Part shown: one piece after another, positions 17,266 to 26,302 of the stretch
How the letters are laid out: every line of letters starts with the position of its first letter
Numbering within the stretch: the first letter of the stretch is position 1
From: Sphingobium cupriresistens
Lineage (GTDB): Bacteria > Pseudomonadota > Alphaproteobacteria > Sphingomonadales > Sphingomonadaceae
Direction: 5' to 3'
Assembly: GCF_004152865.1 (NCBI RefSeq)
Contig: NZ_SEOO01000010.1
Coordinates: forward strand, 47,971 to 111,970
Length of the DNA: 64,000 nucleotides
Notes under the pieces: generated by a model
Told to the model about the DNA's origin: nothing
The model's input: the letters and a program-made list of their open reading frames with translations, nothing else
Database searches by the model: none
Program-made: the position numbers and the translations under genes

Positions 17266-19647
17266 ATGAAATTCGGCTTTTTTAAACTGGCCCTTTTGTC
17301 GACCGTAGCACCGATGGCGACTCCGATTTGGGCGCAGGATGCCGCTGGCGTTGCGCCGCAGGCCGAAAGCGCAAGCGGCGGCGACATCGTCGTGACTGCG
17401 CGTCGTCGCGAAGAACGGTTACAGGACGTGTCGGTTTCCATCGCTGCCTTTTCCACCGAAGCGCTGGAACGCAGCACGGTCCAGACGGTCAGCGACATCA
17501 AGACGATCGCGCCGGGCTTCACCTTCTCGTCCGAAGGGGGCAAGGACAATGTGGCGCTGACGCTGCGCGGCATCGGCCAGTTGCCGCTGGGTGAAGTGAC
17601 GCCGGGCGTGGTCATCTATCTCAACGATACGCCGCTGCCGTCCGTCGGCTCCAACGTGCCGACCTATGACATCGGCAGCATACAGGTGCTCAAAGGTCCG
17701 CAGGGGACGCTGTTTGGCCGCAACACGCTGGGCGGCGCGGTGGTGATCGGCAGCCAGAAGCCGACCTATGAATTTGAAGGCTATGTCGAGGGCACTTACG
17801 GCAGTTTCGACTATCGCGAAGTGGAAGCCGCGATCAACATTCCGATCATTGCGGACAAGGTCGCCTTTCGCGCGGCCGGCCAGATCCGGCGACAGGATCC
17901 GCGGACGATCGCGTTCGACGGTGGGCCGGGCTTCGACAATATCAAGCAGGACGCCTTCCGCCTTTCGCTGCTGCTGGAGCCGGTTGAGGGGTTGAAAAGC
18001 ACGACCGTCTACGAATATTTCAAAAGCGATGAACTGGCCGGCGGGTTATATCTGCTGCGTCAGAATTTTCCGCTGGCCGCCTTTGGTCTGGGCGTGCTCG
18101 ATCCGCAGGCGCAGGCGGCGCTCCAGACGCAGCGCGCCAATCGCCGGGGTTCGTTCGACGGCGGTATCAATGGCGGGCGGGCATTCCGCAAGACCACGTC
18201 GATCACCAACGACACCTCGTTCAGCTTCGGCGATCTGACTCTGCGCAATATCTTTGGTTTCCGCAAGAATTTCAGCGACCAGCTCATCAACACCGGCGCA
18301 TTGCCGAACCTGTCGATCCCGACCGGATTGCCCGCGCCGTTCCCGGCGGCGGTCCCCTTTACTTTGTTCAACGCCGCATCCGTGCTGGATCGTCAATATC
18401 TGACCAACGAAACGCAATTGCTGGGCGATTTCGGATCGTTCAACTTCATTACCGGCATATTCTATAATGACGACAGGTCCGCCGGGCCGACCGGATCGCA
18501 ATTTACCGCCTTTTCGGTGGGGGGCGTGCCTGCCCCGGCAGTTAGCGCCCATGTCCGTAACAAGAATTGGGCGGTCTACGGTCAGATCGGCTACGAAATC
18601 ACCGACAAGCTCAAGTTGAACCTTGGCGCGCGCTACAGCTGGGACAAGGTGTCGGCTTGTGGCGGCACAATCGGTACCAGCTATGTAGACGAAGATACCT
18701 GTCTTGCGACTGCGAATCTGGGTCTGGCCGACGGCGTCGGCACCGTATCCAACAAGGGTAAGGAGCCAAGCTGGACCATTGGCCTGGACTATAAGGCGAC
18801 GCCCGACTGGTTGCTCTATATTTCATCGCGCCGGGGGTATCGCGGCGTGAATATCAACACGCCCTTGTTCGAAACCCCTTTCACGACCGGCGGGACCGAC
18901 GCTGCCTGCGCGGCTACGGGCGGGATATGCCCTGATCTGCGCCCGTTTCAGAAGACCGACGAAGAAACGATCACGGACATCGAAGTTGGCTCGAAATATG
19001 ACTATCATATCGGGTCGGCGCGGGGTCGGTTGAACCTGGCCGCCTATTACAGCAAATATAAGAATGCGCTGCAATTCCTCAACACCCAGACGATCGTACC
19101 CAATGGTACGCCGGATTCGCCGACCAACGGTTCGCTGGCGGCGAATGTCGCCGATCTGCGGATTTGGGGTGTGGAATTGGAAGCGTCGATCAGTCCCAGC
19201 CGCAACCTGACCGTCGCATTCAATGCCGCCTATACTAACGTGAAGGTCGAAAAGGTCGATGTTCCCGCCGGCCTGCCGGCTGCGGTTACCGTGGGCGAGG
19301 CTCAGATCAACACCTATTCGCCGACCTTTTCCGGCACCGCCAGCGTCAGCTGGATCCTGCCCGTCAGGCCAGCCGATGGCGACCTCGCCTTCAACGCCGA
19401 TCTGTTCATGACCGACGATTTCGGTGGTCAGAACGGTGAGAAGCTGCCCGGATACAAGCTGGCCAACGCCCGGCTCGACTGGCGCGGTATCGGTGGAACG
19501 GGCCTGGACTTGGGTGTATTCGTCAAAAATCTCTTCAAAGAGGAATATTTCTCCGCGTCGAGTGTGCTACTCGCCTCTTTCCCGCTCAGCTCGGTCTATG
19601 CCGGGGAACCGCGGACCTGGGGCGTCAGCGCGAAATATCGGTTCTGA
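17266..19647 (+). CDS. TonB-dependent outer-membrane receptor
   Basis: 793 residues from ATG 17266 behind a GGGAGAGAGA ribosome site. A signal peptide occupies about residues 1-24, ending near PIWAQ. The plug begins GGDIVVTARRREERLQDV and includes the QVLKGPQGTLFGRNTLGGAV motif. The remainder is a 22-strand-type barrel ending in SAKYRF with the terminal aromatic residue. In sphingomonads such receptors often import hydrophobic or aromatic carbon sources rather than siderophores. Its place between the BKACE/racemase operon and the F420 locus, with a regulon-type palindrome upstream, favours substrate uptake. Confidence 0.95.
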   Translation: MKFGFFKLALLSTVAPMATPIWAQDAAGVAPQAESASGGDIVVTARRREERLQDVSVSIAAFSTEALERSTVQTVSDIKTIAPGFTFSSEGGKDNVALTLRGIGQLPLGEVTPGVVIYLNDTPLPSVGSNVPTYDIGSIQVLKGPQGTLFGRNTLGGAVVIGSQKPTYEFEGYVEGTYGSFDYREVEAAINIPIIADKVAFRAAGQIRRQDPRTIAFDGGPGFDNIKQDAFRLSLLLEPVEGLKSTTVYEYFKSDELAGGLYLLRQNFPLAAFGLGVLDPQAQAALQTQRANRRGSFDGGINGGRAFRKTTSITNDTSFSFGDLTLRNIFGFRKNFSDQLINTGALPNLSIPTGLPAPFPAAVPFTLFNAASVLDRQYLTNETQLLGDFGSFNFITGIFYNDDRSAGPTGSQFTAFSVGGVPAPAVSAHVRNKNWAVYGQIGYEITDKLKLNLGARYSWDKVSACGGTIGTSYVDEDTCLATANLGLADGVGTVSNKGKEPSWTIGLDYKATPDWLLYISSRRGYRGVNINTPLFETPFTTGGTDAACAATGGICPDLRPFQKTDEETITDIEVGSKYDYHIGSARGRLNLAAYYSKYKNALQFLNTQTIVPNGTPDSPTNGSLAANVADLRIWGVELEASISPSRNLTVAFNAAYTNVKVEKVDVPAGLPAAVTVGEAQINTYSPTFSGTASVSWILPVRPADGDLAFNADLFMTDDFGGQNGEKLPGYKLANARLDWRGIGGTGLDLGVFVKNLFKEEYFSASSVLLASFPLSSVYAGEPRTWGVSAKYRF

Positions 19648-19652
19648 ATATG

Positions 19653-19685
19653 GGCGGCGGAGTGGACAGGCTCTACTCCGCCGCC
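19653..19685. terminator. Hairpin after TonB receptor gene
   Basis: An 11-bp perfect stem, GGCGGCGGAGT (19653-19663) with ACTCCGCCGCC (19675-19685), and an 11-base loop. There is no clear T tract, so it may attenuate rather than fully stop transcription into fbiC. Confidence 0.55.
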
Positions 19686-19716
19686 GCGATGGGGTAGCAT
19701 AAGCGCGGAGTAGGAT

Positions 19717-22056
19717 GTGACTTTGGACGATCTTCATCGCTGGGAAGCAGGCGCTGGTGACATCAGCGCCCTTCTGCGTGCTACTAGTCTGGACGCGATG
19801 ATGACGACCGCACAGGCATTGACGGTGGAGGGGCATGGCGCGCGCGTCACCTATTCGCGCAAAGTGTTCATCCCGCTGACCAAGTTATGCCGCGACGTCT
19901 GCCATTATTGCACTTTTGCTACCACCCCCGCGCAGGCGGGAGACGCTTATCTCAACCGTGAGCAAGTATTGGCGATCGCGCGCGCCGGTGTCGCGGCGGG
20001 ATGCCGGGAAGCCTTGTTTACATTGGGCGACCGACCCGAAGACCGCTACGGGGCTGCGCGCGAGGCGCTTGCCAGGCTGGGCCACGCTTCGACCTTGTCC
20101 TATCTCGCCGAAATGGCCGAACTGGTCCTGAAAGAGACCGGCCTGCTGCCCCACCTCAACCCCGGCCTGATGGATGCGGCCGATTATGCCCTGCTGCGGC
20201 CTCATGCCGCATCCATGGGCATCATGCTGGAAAGCAGCGCCGATCGGTTGTGCGCGCGCGGTGGGCCGCATTTCGGCTCGCCCGACAAGGAGCCCGCGCG
20301 TCGCCTGGCCACGATCGCCGAGGCGGGCCGCGCCAAAGTGCCTTTCACGACCGGGCTGTTGATCGGCATCGGCGATACCCGCGACGAACAGGTCGAAGCG
20401 CTCGTCGCCATCCGCGATCTACATCGCCAATATGGCCATATTCAGGAAGTCATCATCCAGAATTTCCGAGCCAAGCCCGGCACGCGGATGGCCGATCATA
20501 CCGAACCGGCGCTCGACGACCATCTGTGGGCGATCGCCGCCGCGCGGCTGATCCTGGGGCCGGAGATGACGATCCAGGCGCCGCCCAACCTGCACGACCA
20601 GGTCGATCTCGCCCCTCTGATCCGGGCCGGAGTGAATGACTGGGGTGGGGTGTCGCCCGTGACGCCCGACCATGTGAACCCCGAAGCGCCTTGGCCGCAT
20701 CTGGAGACATTGGCGCAGGCTACCCGCGCCGCTGGCCGCACGCTGGCCCAGCGGCTCGCCATCGGGCCACGCTATGCGCTGGCGGCACGGGATTGGGCCG
20801 CCCCCGCGGTCGCGACCAACATCCTGCGCGCTATCGACGGACGTGGCCTGCCCAAGCCCGACGATTGGGCGGCCGGACATGGCGATGCCGCGCCTGCGCT
20901 GACCGGAGGCGATGCCGGCCAGGCGTCGGTATCGGTGCAGGCGATCCTGCGCGACGCCGAAGCGGGTATGCGCCTGAGCGAGCGCAACATCGTAACCCTG
21001 TTCGATGCGGAGGGCCATGACCTTGCCGCCATCGTCGCCCAAGCTGATCGGCTGCGGCAGGAGAGCGTTGGCGAGACGCTGACCTATGCCGTCAACCGCA
21101 ACATCAACTATACCAATATCTGCCTCTACAAATGCGGCTTTTGCGCCTTTTCCAAGGGCAGTACGAAGGCGATGCGCGGTCCCGCCTACCGGCTCGACTA
21201 TGCCGAGGTCGGGCGGCGCGCGGCGGAAGCTTGGAATCGCGGCGCGACCGAAGTCTGCCTGCAAGGCGGCATCCATCCCGACTATGACGGCAACACCTAT
21301 CTGGCGGTGCTAAAGGCCGTGCGCGACGCCGCGCCCGATATCCATATCCACGCCTTCTCTCCGCTGGAAGTCACCCATGGCGCGCAGACGCTGGGCCTGC
21401 CGCTGGAGGATTATCTGGCGCGGTTGAAGGCGGCGGGCCTCTCCACGCTGCCCGGCACCGCGGCCGAAATACTCGACCCCGAAATCCGCGCCCTGATCTG
21501 CCCGGACAAGGTCAGCGCGGACGAGTGGATCGAGGTGATGCGCGTCGCCCATGGCATCGGCCTGCGCAGCACCGCGACGATCATGTTCGGCCATGTCGAG
21601 GGCTATCGCCACTGGGCGCGCCACCTGCTGCGCATCCGCGCCTTGCAGGAACAGACCGGCGGCTTTACCGAATTCGTACCCTTGCCGTTCGTCCATATGG
21701 AAGCGCCGATCTGGCGCAAAGGGCTGGCCCGGTCGGGACCAAGTTATCGCGAGGCGGTGCTGATGCATGCCATCGCCCGCATCGTGCTGCACCCGCTGAT
21801 CCCCAATATCCAGGTGTCCTGGGTCAAGATGGGACCGGAGGGTGCGGCGGCGATCCTGAATGCGGGCGCGAATGACATGGGCGGCACGCTGATGGATGAA
21901 TCGATCACCCGCGCGGCGGGCGGCGTCAACGGCCAGGAATTTGGCCCGGCGGAAATGCGCGCGCTGGCCGCTTCGGTCGGCCGCCCGGTGCGTCAGCGCA
22001 CCACCCTTTACGAGCCGGTATTGCCCCGGCAAACCCACATCACGGAGTCTCTATGA
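19717..22056 (+). CDS. fbiC: Bifunctional F0 synthase (CofG-CofH fusion)
   Basis: A 779-residue fusion of two radical-SAM enzymes, starting at GTG 19717. The N-terminal CofG half has Cys58-x3-Cys62-x2-Cys65 (KLCRDVCHYCTF). The C-terminal CofH half has Cys469-x3-Cys473-x2-Cys476 (NICLYKCGFCAFSKG). CofH couples tyrosine to 5-amino-6-ribitylamino-uracil and CofG closes the deazaflavin ring. Together they make F0, the F420 chromophore. Fused FbiC is best known from actinobacteria; archaea carry separate genes. It overlaps the following SDR (ATGA) and is in one run with the F420:NADP oxidoreductase. This is strong evidence for F0/F420 synthesis. Confidence 0.96.
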   Translation: MTLDDLHRWEAGAGDISALLRATSLDAMMTTAQALTVEGHGARVTYSRKVFIPLTKLCRDVCHYCTFATTPAQAGDAYLNREQVLAIARAGVAAGCREALFTLGDRPEDRYGAAREALARLGHASTLSYLAEMAELVLKETGLLPHLNPGLMDAADYALLRPHAASMGIMLESSADRLCARGGPHFGSPDKEPARRLATIAEAGRAKVPFTTGLLIGIGDTRDEQVEALVAIRDLHRQYGHIQEVIIQNFRAKPGTRMADHTEPALDDHLWAIAAARLILGPEMTIQAPPNLHDQVDLAPLIRAGVNDWGGVSPVTPDHVNPEAPWPHLETLAQATRAAGRTLAQRLAIGPRYALAARDWAAPAVATNILRAIDGRGLPKPDDWAAGHGDAAPALTGGDAGQASVSVQAILRDAEAGMRLSERNIVTLFDAEGHDLAAIVAQADRLRQESVGETLTYAVNRNINYTNICLYKCGFCAFSKGSTKAMRGPAYRLDYAEVGRRAAEAWNRGATEVCLQGGIHPDYDGNTYLAVLKAVRDAAPDIHIHAFSPLEVTHGAQTLGLPLEDYLARLKAAGLSTLPGTAAEILDPEIRALICPDKVSADEWIEVMRVAHGIGLRSTATIMFGHVEGYRHWARHLLRIRALQEQTGGFTEFVPLPFVHMEAPIWRKGLARSGPSYREAVLMHAIARIVLHPLIPNIQVSWVKMGPEGAAAILNAGANDMGGTLMDESITRAAGGVNGQEFGPAEMRALAASVGRPVRQRTTLYEPVLPRQTHITESL

Positions 22057-22883
22057 CCGATCTGTTGCACCCCCTGAAGGACAAGGTGGCGATCATCACC
22101 GGCGGCGGCAGCGGCATCGGCCGCGCCACCGCGCTGATGATGGCGCAACGCGGCGCGAAGGTCGCGATCACCGGACGCACCGAGGCGCGGCTCGCCCATG
22201 TCGTGGAAGAAATCACCGCCGCAGGCGGGCAGGCGCTGGCCGTCGCCATGGACGTGATGGAGGAAGCCTCGATCGCGGCGGGCATAACCAGGGTGGTCGA
22301 CCATTTCGGCGGTCTCCATATCCTGCACAGCAACGCCGCCCAGACCGGCCTGATGCACGAAGACGCGCTGATCGCGGACATGGACGTCGCTTTCTGGGAC
22401 CGCACCTTCGCCACCAACCTGCGCGGGTCGATGCTATGCGCCAAGCACGCCATTCCCCATCTGCTTTCGGCAGGCGGCGGGTCGATCGTTTTCACAGGCT
22501 CCGGCAAGGGGCTGGCGGGCGACCTCGACTATCCCGCTTATGGCACGACCAAGGCCGGGATGCTGGGCCTCTCCAAATATATCGCCACCCAATATGGCAA
22601 GCAGGGCATCCGCTCCAACGTGGTCGTGGTCGGGCTGGTGATGACGGAAGCGCTGGATGACAATATGCCGCTGGAGGCCCAGAAGCTGATGACCGAACAT
22701 AATCTGGTCGATTATCTGGGTCGCCCCGAAGATATCGCCGAAGTCGTCGCCTTCCTCGCGTCCGATCAGGCGCGCTATGTCACCGGCGCGTCGATCGTCG
22801 CCGATGGCGGCTTCACATCCCATTCGGCGGTCTATGCGGACATGATGCGCTTCGCCGCGATGCAGACGGGGACACCGGCATGA
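22053..22883 (+). CDS. Short-chain dehydrogenase/reductase in the fbiC operon
   Basis: 276 residues overlapping fbiC by four bases. It has TGGGSGIGRATA (nucleotide binding), HSNAAQ in place of the usual NNAG, FTGSGKG around the catalytic Ser position, and YPAYGTTKAG (YxxxK). It ends VTGASIVADGG. Residues 32-44 (AKVAITGRTEARL) suggest a nucleotide-ribose pocket that may accept NADP. The translational coupling to fbiC and to the F420:NADP oxidoreductase suggests it works on the same substrate as the F420 enzymes. Its specific reaction is unknown. Confidence 0.9.
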   Translation: MTDLLHPLKDKVAIITGGGSGIGRATALMMAQRGAKVAITGRTEARLAHVVEEITAAGGQALAVAMDVMEEASIAAGITRVVDHFGGLHILHSNAAQTGLMHEDALIADMDVAFWDRTFATNLRGSMLCAKHAIPHLLSAGGGSIVFTGSGKGLAGDLDYPAYGTTKAGMLGLSKYIATQYGKQGIRSNVVVVGLVMTEALDDNMPLEAQKLMTEHNLVDYLGRPEDIAEVVAFLASDQARYVTGASIVADGGFTSHSAVYADMMRFAAMQTGTPA

Positions 22884-23536
22884 GCCTTCCTGCTATCGCC
22901 GTAGTCGGCGGCACCGGCAATCTGGGCGCGGCGATCGCCTGGCGCCTCGCCCGCGCGGGCTATCCCGTCGTCATCGGGTCGCGCAGCGCCGACGGCGCGC
23001 AAAAGGCGGCCGCAGAGCTTGGCCACGGCCTTTCGGGCGCGACCAATATCGAGGCGGCGGCGGGGGCGGACATCGTCATCGTCACCGTGCCCTTTGCCGC
23101 GCAGGACGCGACGTTGCGCGACATCGCGCCCCATGTCGCGGGCAAGATCGTCGTGGACACCACGGTCCCGCTGGTCCCGCCCAAGGTGATGCGCGTGCAG
23201 CTTCCCGCCGAAGGCTCCGCTGCGCTGCGGGCGCAGGCAGCGCTGGGCGGGGGCGTGACGCTTGTGTCGGCCTTCCACAATGTCGCCGCGCACAAGCTGG
23301 CCAAGGATGTCGATGTCGGCTGCGACGTGCTGGTGTTCGGCGATGACAAGGCGGCGCGTGGTCAGGTCGTGGCGCTGGCCGACGCGATGGGCCTGCGCGG
23401 CCTGCATGGCGGCGCGCTGTGCAATGCCGCCGCGGCCGAAGCGCTGACGTCCATCCTCATCTTTCTCAACAAGACCTACAAGGTAGATGGCGCTGGCATC
23501 CGCATCACCGGCGACCTGATCCCGCCCGCCGATTGA
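22880..23536 (+). CDS. fno: F420H2:NADP+ oxidoreductase (NADPH-dependent F420 reductase)
   Basis: 218 residues overlapping the SDR by ATGA. AVVGGTGNLGAAIAWRLARAG at the N-terminus (GGTGNLG at 10-16) followed by IGSRSADGA is the hallmark of archaeal Fno; the Ser/Arg contact the 2'-phosphate of NADP. FAAQDATL, TLVSAFHNVAAHKL and the VFGDD segment also match Fno order, as does a C-terminal helix around EALTSILIFLNK. It interconverts NADPH + F420 and NADP+ + F420H2, the step that powers F420H2-dependent reductions in organisms without an F420-reducing glucose-6-phosphate dehydrogenase. Being in the fbiC operon supports this assignment. Alternative: an unrelated NADP reductase of the same fold. 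Confidence 0.86.
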   Translation: MSLPAIAVVGGTGNLGAAIAWRLARAGYPVVIGSRSADGAQKAAAELGHGLSGATNIEAAAGADIVIVTVPFAAQDATLRDIAPHVAGKIVVDTTVPLVPPKVMRVQLPAEGSAALRAQAALGGGVTLVSAFHNVAAHKLAKDVDVGCDVLVFGDDKAARGQVVALADAMGLRGLHGGALCNAAAAEALTSILIFLNKTYKVDGAGIRITGDLIPPAD

Positions 23537-23618
23537 CCGCCCCCTTCCGGGCGGAAGGTGCGAGGGTGGCGCCGGGTGCGCCATTTTGTCCGGCATAAGT
23601 GACCAAGGGGATAGAGGA

Positions 23619-24539
23619 ATGAAGCTCAACATCGGTGTGCCCAATTCGATGCACGTCGCGGCGATGACGCAACCATGGGAACATGCGCTGACCGGCGATG
23701 ACATAGGCCATGTGCTCAAGATCGCGGATGATCTGGGTTTTCACAAATGTATGTTGGGCGAGCATTTCATCATCCCGCAGGAACATGTCGCGCTGTCGGG
23801 CGACCATTATGTCCATGGCACCGTTGCGCTGGCTTTCCTTGCCGGGCGCACCGCGAAAATGCGGGTCAGTTCGTCCGTCTCCATTCTGCCGCTGCAAAGC
23901 CCCATCGTGCAGGCTAAGGCCTGGTCCACGCTCGACTGGCTGAGCGGCGGCCGCGCCACCGCGCTGTTCGGGGTCGGCTGGCTGAAGGAGGAATTCGACA
24001 TGCTGGGCGTCGATTTCCACAATCGCGGGCGCATGGCGGACGAATATGTCGCCGCGATCATCGAGTTGTGGACGTCCGACACGCCGACCTTCGAGGGCGA
24101 ATTTGTTTCTTTCAAGAATGTCGGCTTCGCGCCCAAGCCGGTGCAGCAGCCGCGCCTGCCGATTTGGTTTGGCGGCGACGCGGAACCGGTCTTGAAGCGT
24201 GTCGCGAAATTCGGCGACGGCTGGTCGCCTTTCCGCACCCCGCCCGAAAAATTCCCCCAATGCCTCGACCTCATCCGCACCCAGCCGACCTATGATGGCC
24301 GCCCGATCGACCTGTTCTTCGCGCTCGAAATGCTCAATGTCGGCGCCCATCACGAAATCATGGACGATCCCCGCGCGCCCGGCACCCGTAATGCGCAGAA
24401 GATCATCGACCAGATCGGCTGGCTGAAGGATCTGGGCGTGAACGAAACGATCGTGCCGCTGCCACCGGGCATGACGGGCCTCACCGAATATATCGAACGG
24501 CTGCACTGGGTGGCCGAAGAGATCATGCCCAAGGTGTGA
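23619..24539 (+). CDS. LLM-class (probably F420-dependent) oxidoreductase
   Basis: 306 residues from ATG 23619 behind ATAGAGGA. It is a luciferase-like TIM barrel: VPNSMHVAAM, IADDLGFHKCMLGEHF, VSSSVSILPLQSPIVQAK, GRATALFGVGWLKEEFDMLG, and PIWFGGDAEPVLKRVAKFGDGW. The VGWLKEEFD pattern is typical of the F420-dependent LLM subfamilies found in actinobacteria. It may reduce or oxidise a C=C, C=O or alcohol using F420/F420H2. The position 82 bp after the F420 reductase and in the same direction makes F420 rather than FMN the likely cofactor. FMN cannot be excluded from sequence alone. Confidence 0.87.
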   Translation: MKLNIGVPNSMHVAAMTQPWEHALTGDDIGHVLKIADDLGFHKCMLGEHFIIPQEHVALSGDHYVHGTVALAFLAGRTAKMRVSSSVSILPLQSPIVQAKAWSTLDWLSGGRATALFGVGWLKEEFDMLGVDFHNRGRMADEYVAAIIELWTSDTPTFEGEFVSFKNVGFAPKPVQQPRLPIWFGGDAEPVLKRVAKFGDGWSPFRTPPEKFPQCLDLIRTQPTYDGRPIDLFFALEMLNVGAHHEIMDDPRAPGTRNAQKIIDQIGWLKDLGVNETIVPLPPGMTGLTEYIERLHWVAEEIMPKV

Positions 24540-24574
24540 GCATTGCCCACCCGCATACTGAATCGGAGTAGATC

Positions 24575-26242
24575 ATGACCCAATATGATGTGGTCGTCGT
24601 CGGATCGGGCGCGGCGGGCCTGACGGCGGCGCTGCGGGCCGCTGCGGCGGGCCTGTCGGTGCTGGTGCTGGAAAAGGCCGCGCATTTCGGTGGCACGACC
24701 GCCATATCGGGGGGCGGCATCTGGGTGCCGGGCAGCCCGCAGGCGCAGGCCGCCGGCGTCGATGACAGCGCGGCGGTTGCCCGCCAATATGTGCTCGACG
24801 TCATCGGGCCGAGCGCCGACCCGGCGCTGATCGACGCCTATCTGGATACGGCACCGGCCATGGTCGCTTGGCTGGAACGCAACAGCGCGGTCCGCTTCCT
24901 CCTTTCCCCGCCCAGCAGCGACTGGTATCCCGACATCGCAGGGGCCGCCGACCAGGGCCGTCTCCTCTCGCCCCAGGAATATGACGGCAAGTTGCTCGGC
25001 GCGCATTTCGCCGACCTGCGCCCCGCGCGTGAGGAATTCAACGCCCCCGGCGGCTTCATGATCGACCTGTTCGATCTGCCCTATCTGGCGACGATGCCAT
25101 CACCCAAATCCCTGTTCCATTTCGGTAAGCTGGCCGCGAAGTTCGGTGCCGACAAGCTGCGCCGCTACCCGCGCGGTACGCGGCTGACCATGGGCAATGC
25201 GCTCGTCGCGCGGCTGCTGCGCTCGGCGCTCGACGCGGGCATCACCCTGCGCAAGGACGCGGCGGTCGATCGCCTGCTGGTCAGTGATGGCCGCGTGACC
25301 GGCGTGCGCGTGGATGGCGAAGAGATCGCGGCCAGGGTCGGCGTGCTGCTGGCGGCGGGCGGCTTTTCCGCCAGCGAACAATTGCGCAAAGCCTATATTC
25401 CGTTTGCGGAGCAGCATGTCTCGATCCTGCCCTATGAAAATACCGGCGACGGCATGAATATGGGCCTGGAGGTTGGCGCGTCGCTGGACGGCGACAACCT
25501 CGTCAACGCGGTCTGGGCGGTCGTATCGACCATGACCCGGCCAGACGGCTATGTCGCCCGCTACGCCCATCTGATCGACATGTCGAAACCCGGCTGCATC
25601 GCCGTCAACGCGAAGGGCGAGCGCTTTGGCAACGAAGCCTCGGTCCATTTCGTAGAGGCGATGCACGCCACCGGCACGGTGCCGGCCCACATCATCGGCG
25701 ACGCGCATTTCGTCAAAACCTATGGCATGGGGATGGTGCTGCCGGGTGGTGGCGGCCTCAAAAAGCTGATCGCGGCAGGCTATGTGATCGAGGCACCCAC
25801 TTTGCGCGAACTGGCCGACAAGATCGGTGTCGATGGCGACGGCCTGCTTTCGACCGTGGCCAAGATGAACCGCTATGCCGAAACAGGCAAAGACCCCGAT
25901 TTCGGCAAGGGCGACACCCAGATTGACATCGAAATCGGCGATCCGAAGCACAAACCCAATCCGTGCCTGGGCCGTGTCGAGAAGGCGCCCTTCTATGCGA
26001 TCAAGATCCATCCCGGTGATGGATCGACCACGGTGGGCTTGAAGATCGACGCGCATTGTCGGGTGATTGGCACCGGTGGCGCGCCGGTTGCGGGCCTTTA
26101 TGCCGCAGGCCTCGACGCCAATTCGATCTGGCGGGGCAAGTCGCCCGCCCATGGCTGCAATGTCGGTCCGGCCATGGTCACCGGCTATATCGCCGGGCAG
26201 GCGATGGCCGCATTCGGGGCCGAGGCGCTGGTTCCCGCCTGA
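24575..26242 (+). CDS. FAD-dependent oxidoreductase of the fumarate reductase / ketosteroid-dehydrogenase family
   Basis: 555 residues. The N-terminal dinucleotide fold is DVVVVGSGAAGLTAALRAAAAG, followed by LEKAAHFGGTTAISGGGIWVPG. The C-terminal FAD contact is PVAGLYAAGLDANSIW and HGCNVGPAMVTGYIAG. The architecture and length fit 3-ketosteroid dehydrogenases and related alpha,beta-desaturases. However, the Tyr-x-Gly-x-Gly-x-Thr motif that defines Delta1-KstD before the GP step is not present, so KstD activity should not be assumed. It ends the fbiC operon. A role in desaturating or reducing a cyclic ketone is inferred. Confidence 0.88.
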   Translation: MTQYDVVVVGSGAAGLTAALRAAAAGLSVLVLEKAAHFGGTTAISGGGIWVPGSPQAQAAGVDDSAAVARQYVLDVIGPSADPALIDAYLDTAPAMVAWLERNSAVRFLLSPPSSDWYPDIAGAADQGRLLSPQEYDGKLLGAHFADLRPAREEFNAPGGFMIDLFDLPYLATMPSPKSLFHFGKLAAKFGADKLRRYPRGTRLTMGNALVARLLRSALDAGITLRKDAAVDRLLVSDGRVTGVRVDGEEIAARVGVLLAAGGFSASEQLRKAYIPFAEQHVSILPYENTGDGMNMGLEVGASLDGDNLVNAVWAVVSTMTRPDGYVARYAHLIDMSKPGCIAVNAKGERFGNEASVHFVEAMHATGTVPAHIIGDAHFVKTYGMGMVLPGGGGLKKLIAAGYVIEAPTLRELADKIGVDGDGLLSTVAKMNRYAETGKDPDFGKGDTQIDIEIGDPKHKPNPCLGRVEKAPFYAIKIHPGDGSTTVGLKIDAHCRVIGTGGAPVAGLYAAGLDANSIWRGKSPAHGCNVGPAMVTGYIAGQAMAAFGAEALVPA

Positions 26243-26256
26243 CCGGCACAAGGCAA

Positions 26257-26285
26257 GGCCCGCGCTATCGGTAATAGCGCGGGCC
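26257..26285. terminator. Bidirectional terminator hairpin
   Basis: A perfect 12-bp stem, GGCCCGCGCTAT (26257-26268) with ATAGCGCGGGCC (26274-26285), and loop CGGTA. TGTTACTT follows. It separates the convergent FAD oxidoreductase and LLM genes. Confidence 0.75.
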
Positions 26286-26302
26286 TGTTACTTATCCGCC
26301 TC

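Noticed and set aside
24575..26242. Annotation as 3-ketosteroid Delta1-dehydrogenase
   Set aside because: The fold fits but the diagnostic Tyr-Gly catalytic signature before the C-terminal GP step is missing, so the specific name was not used.
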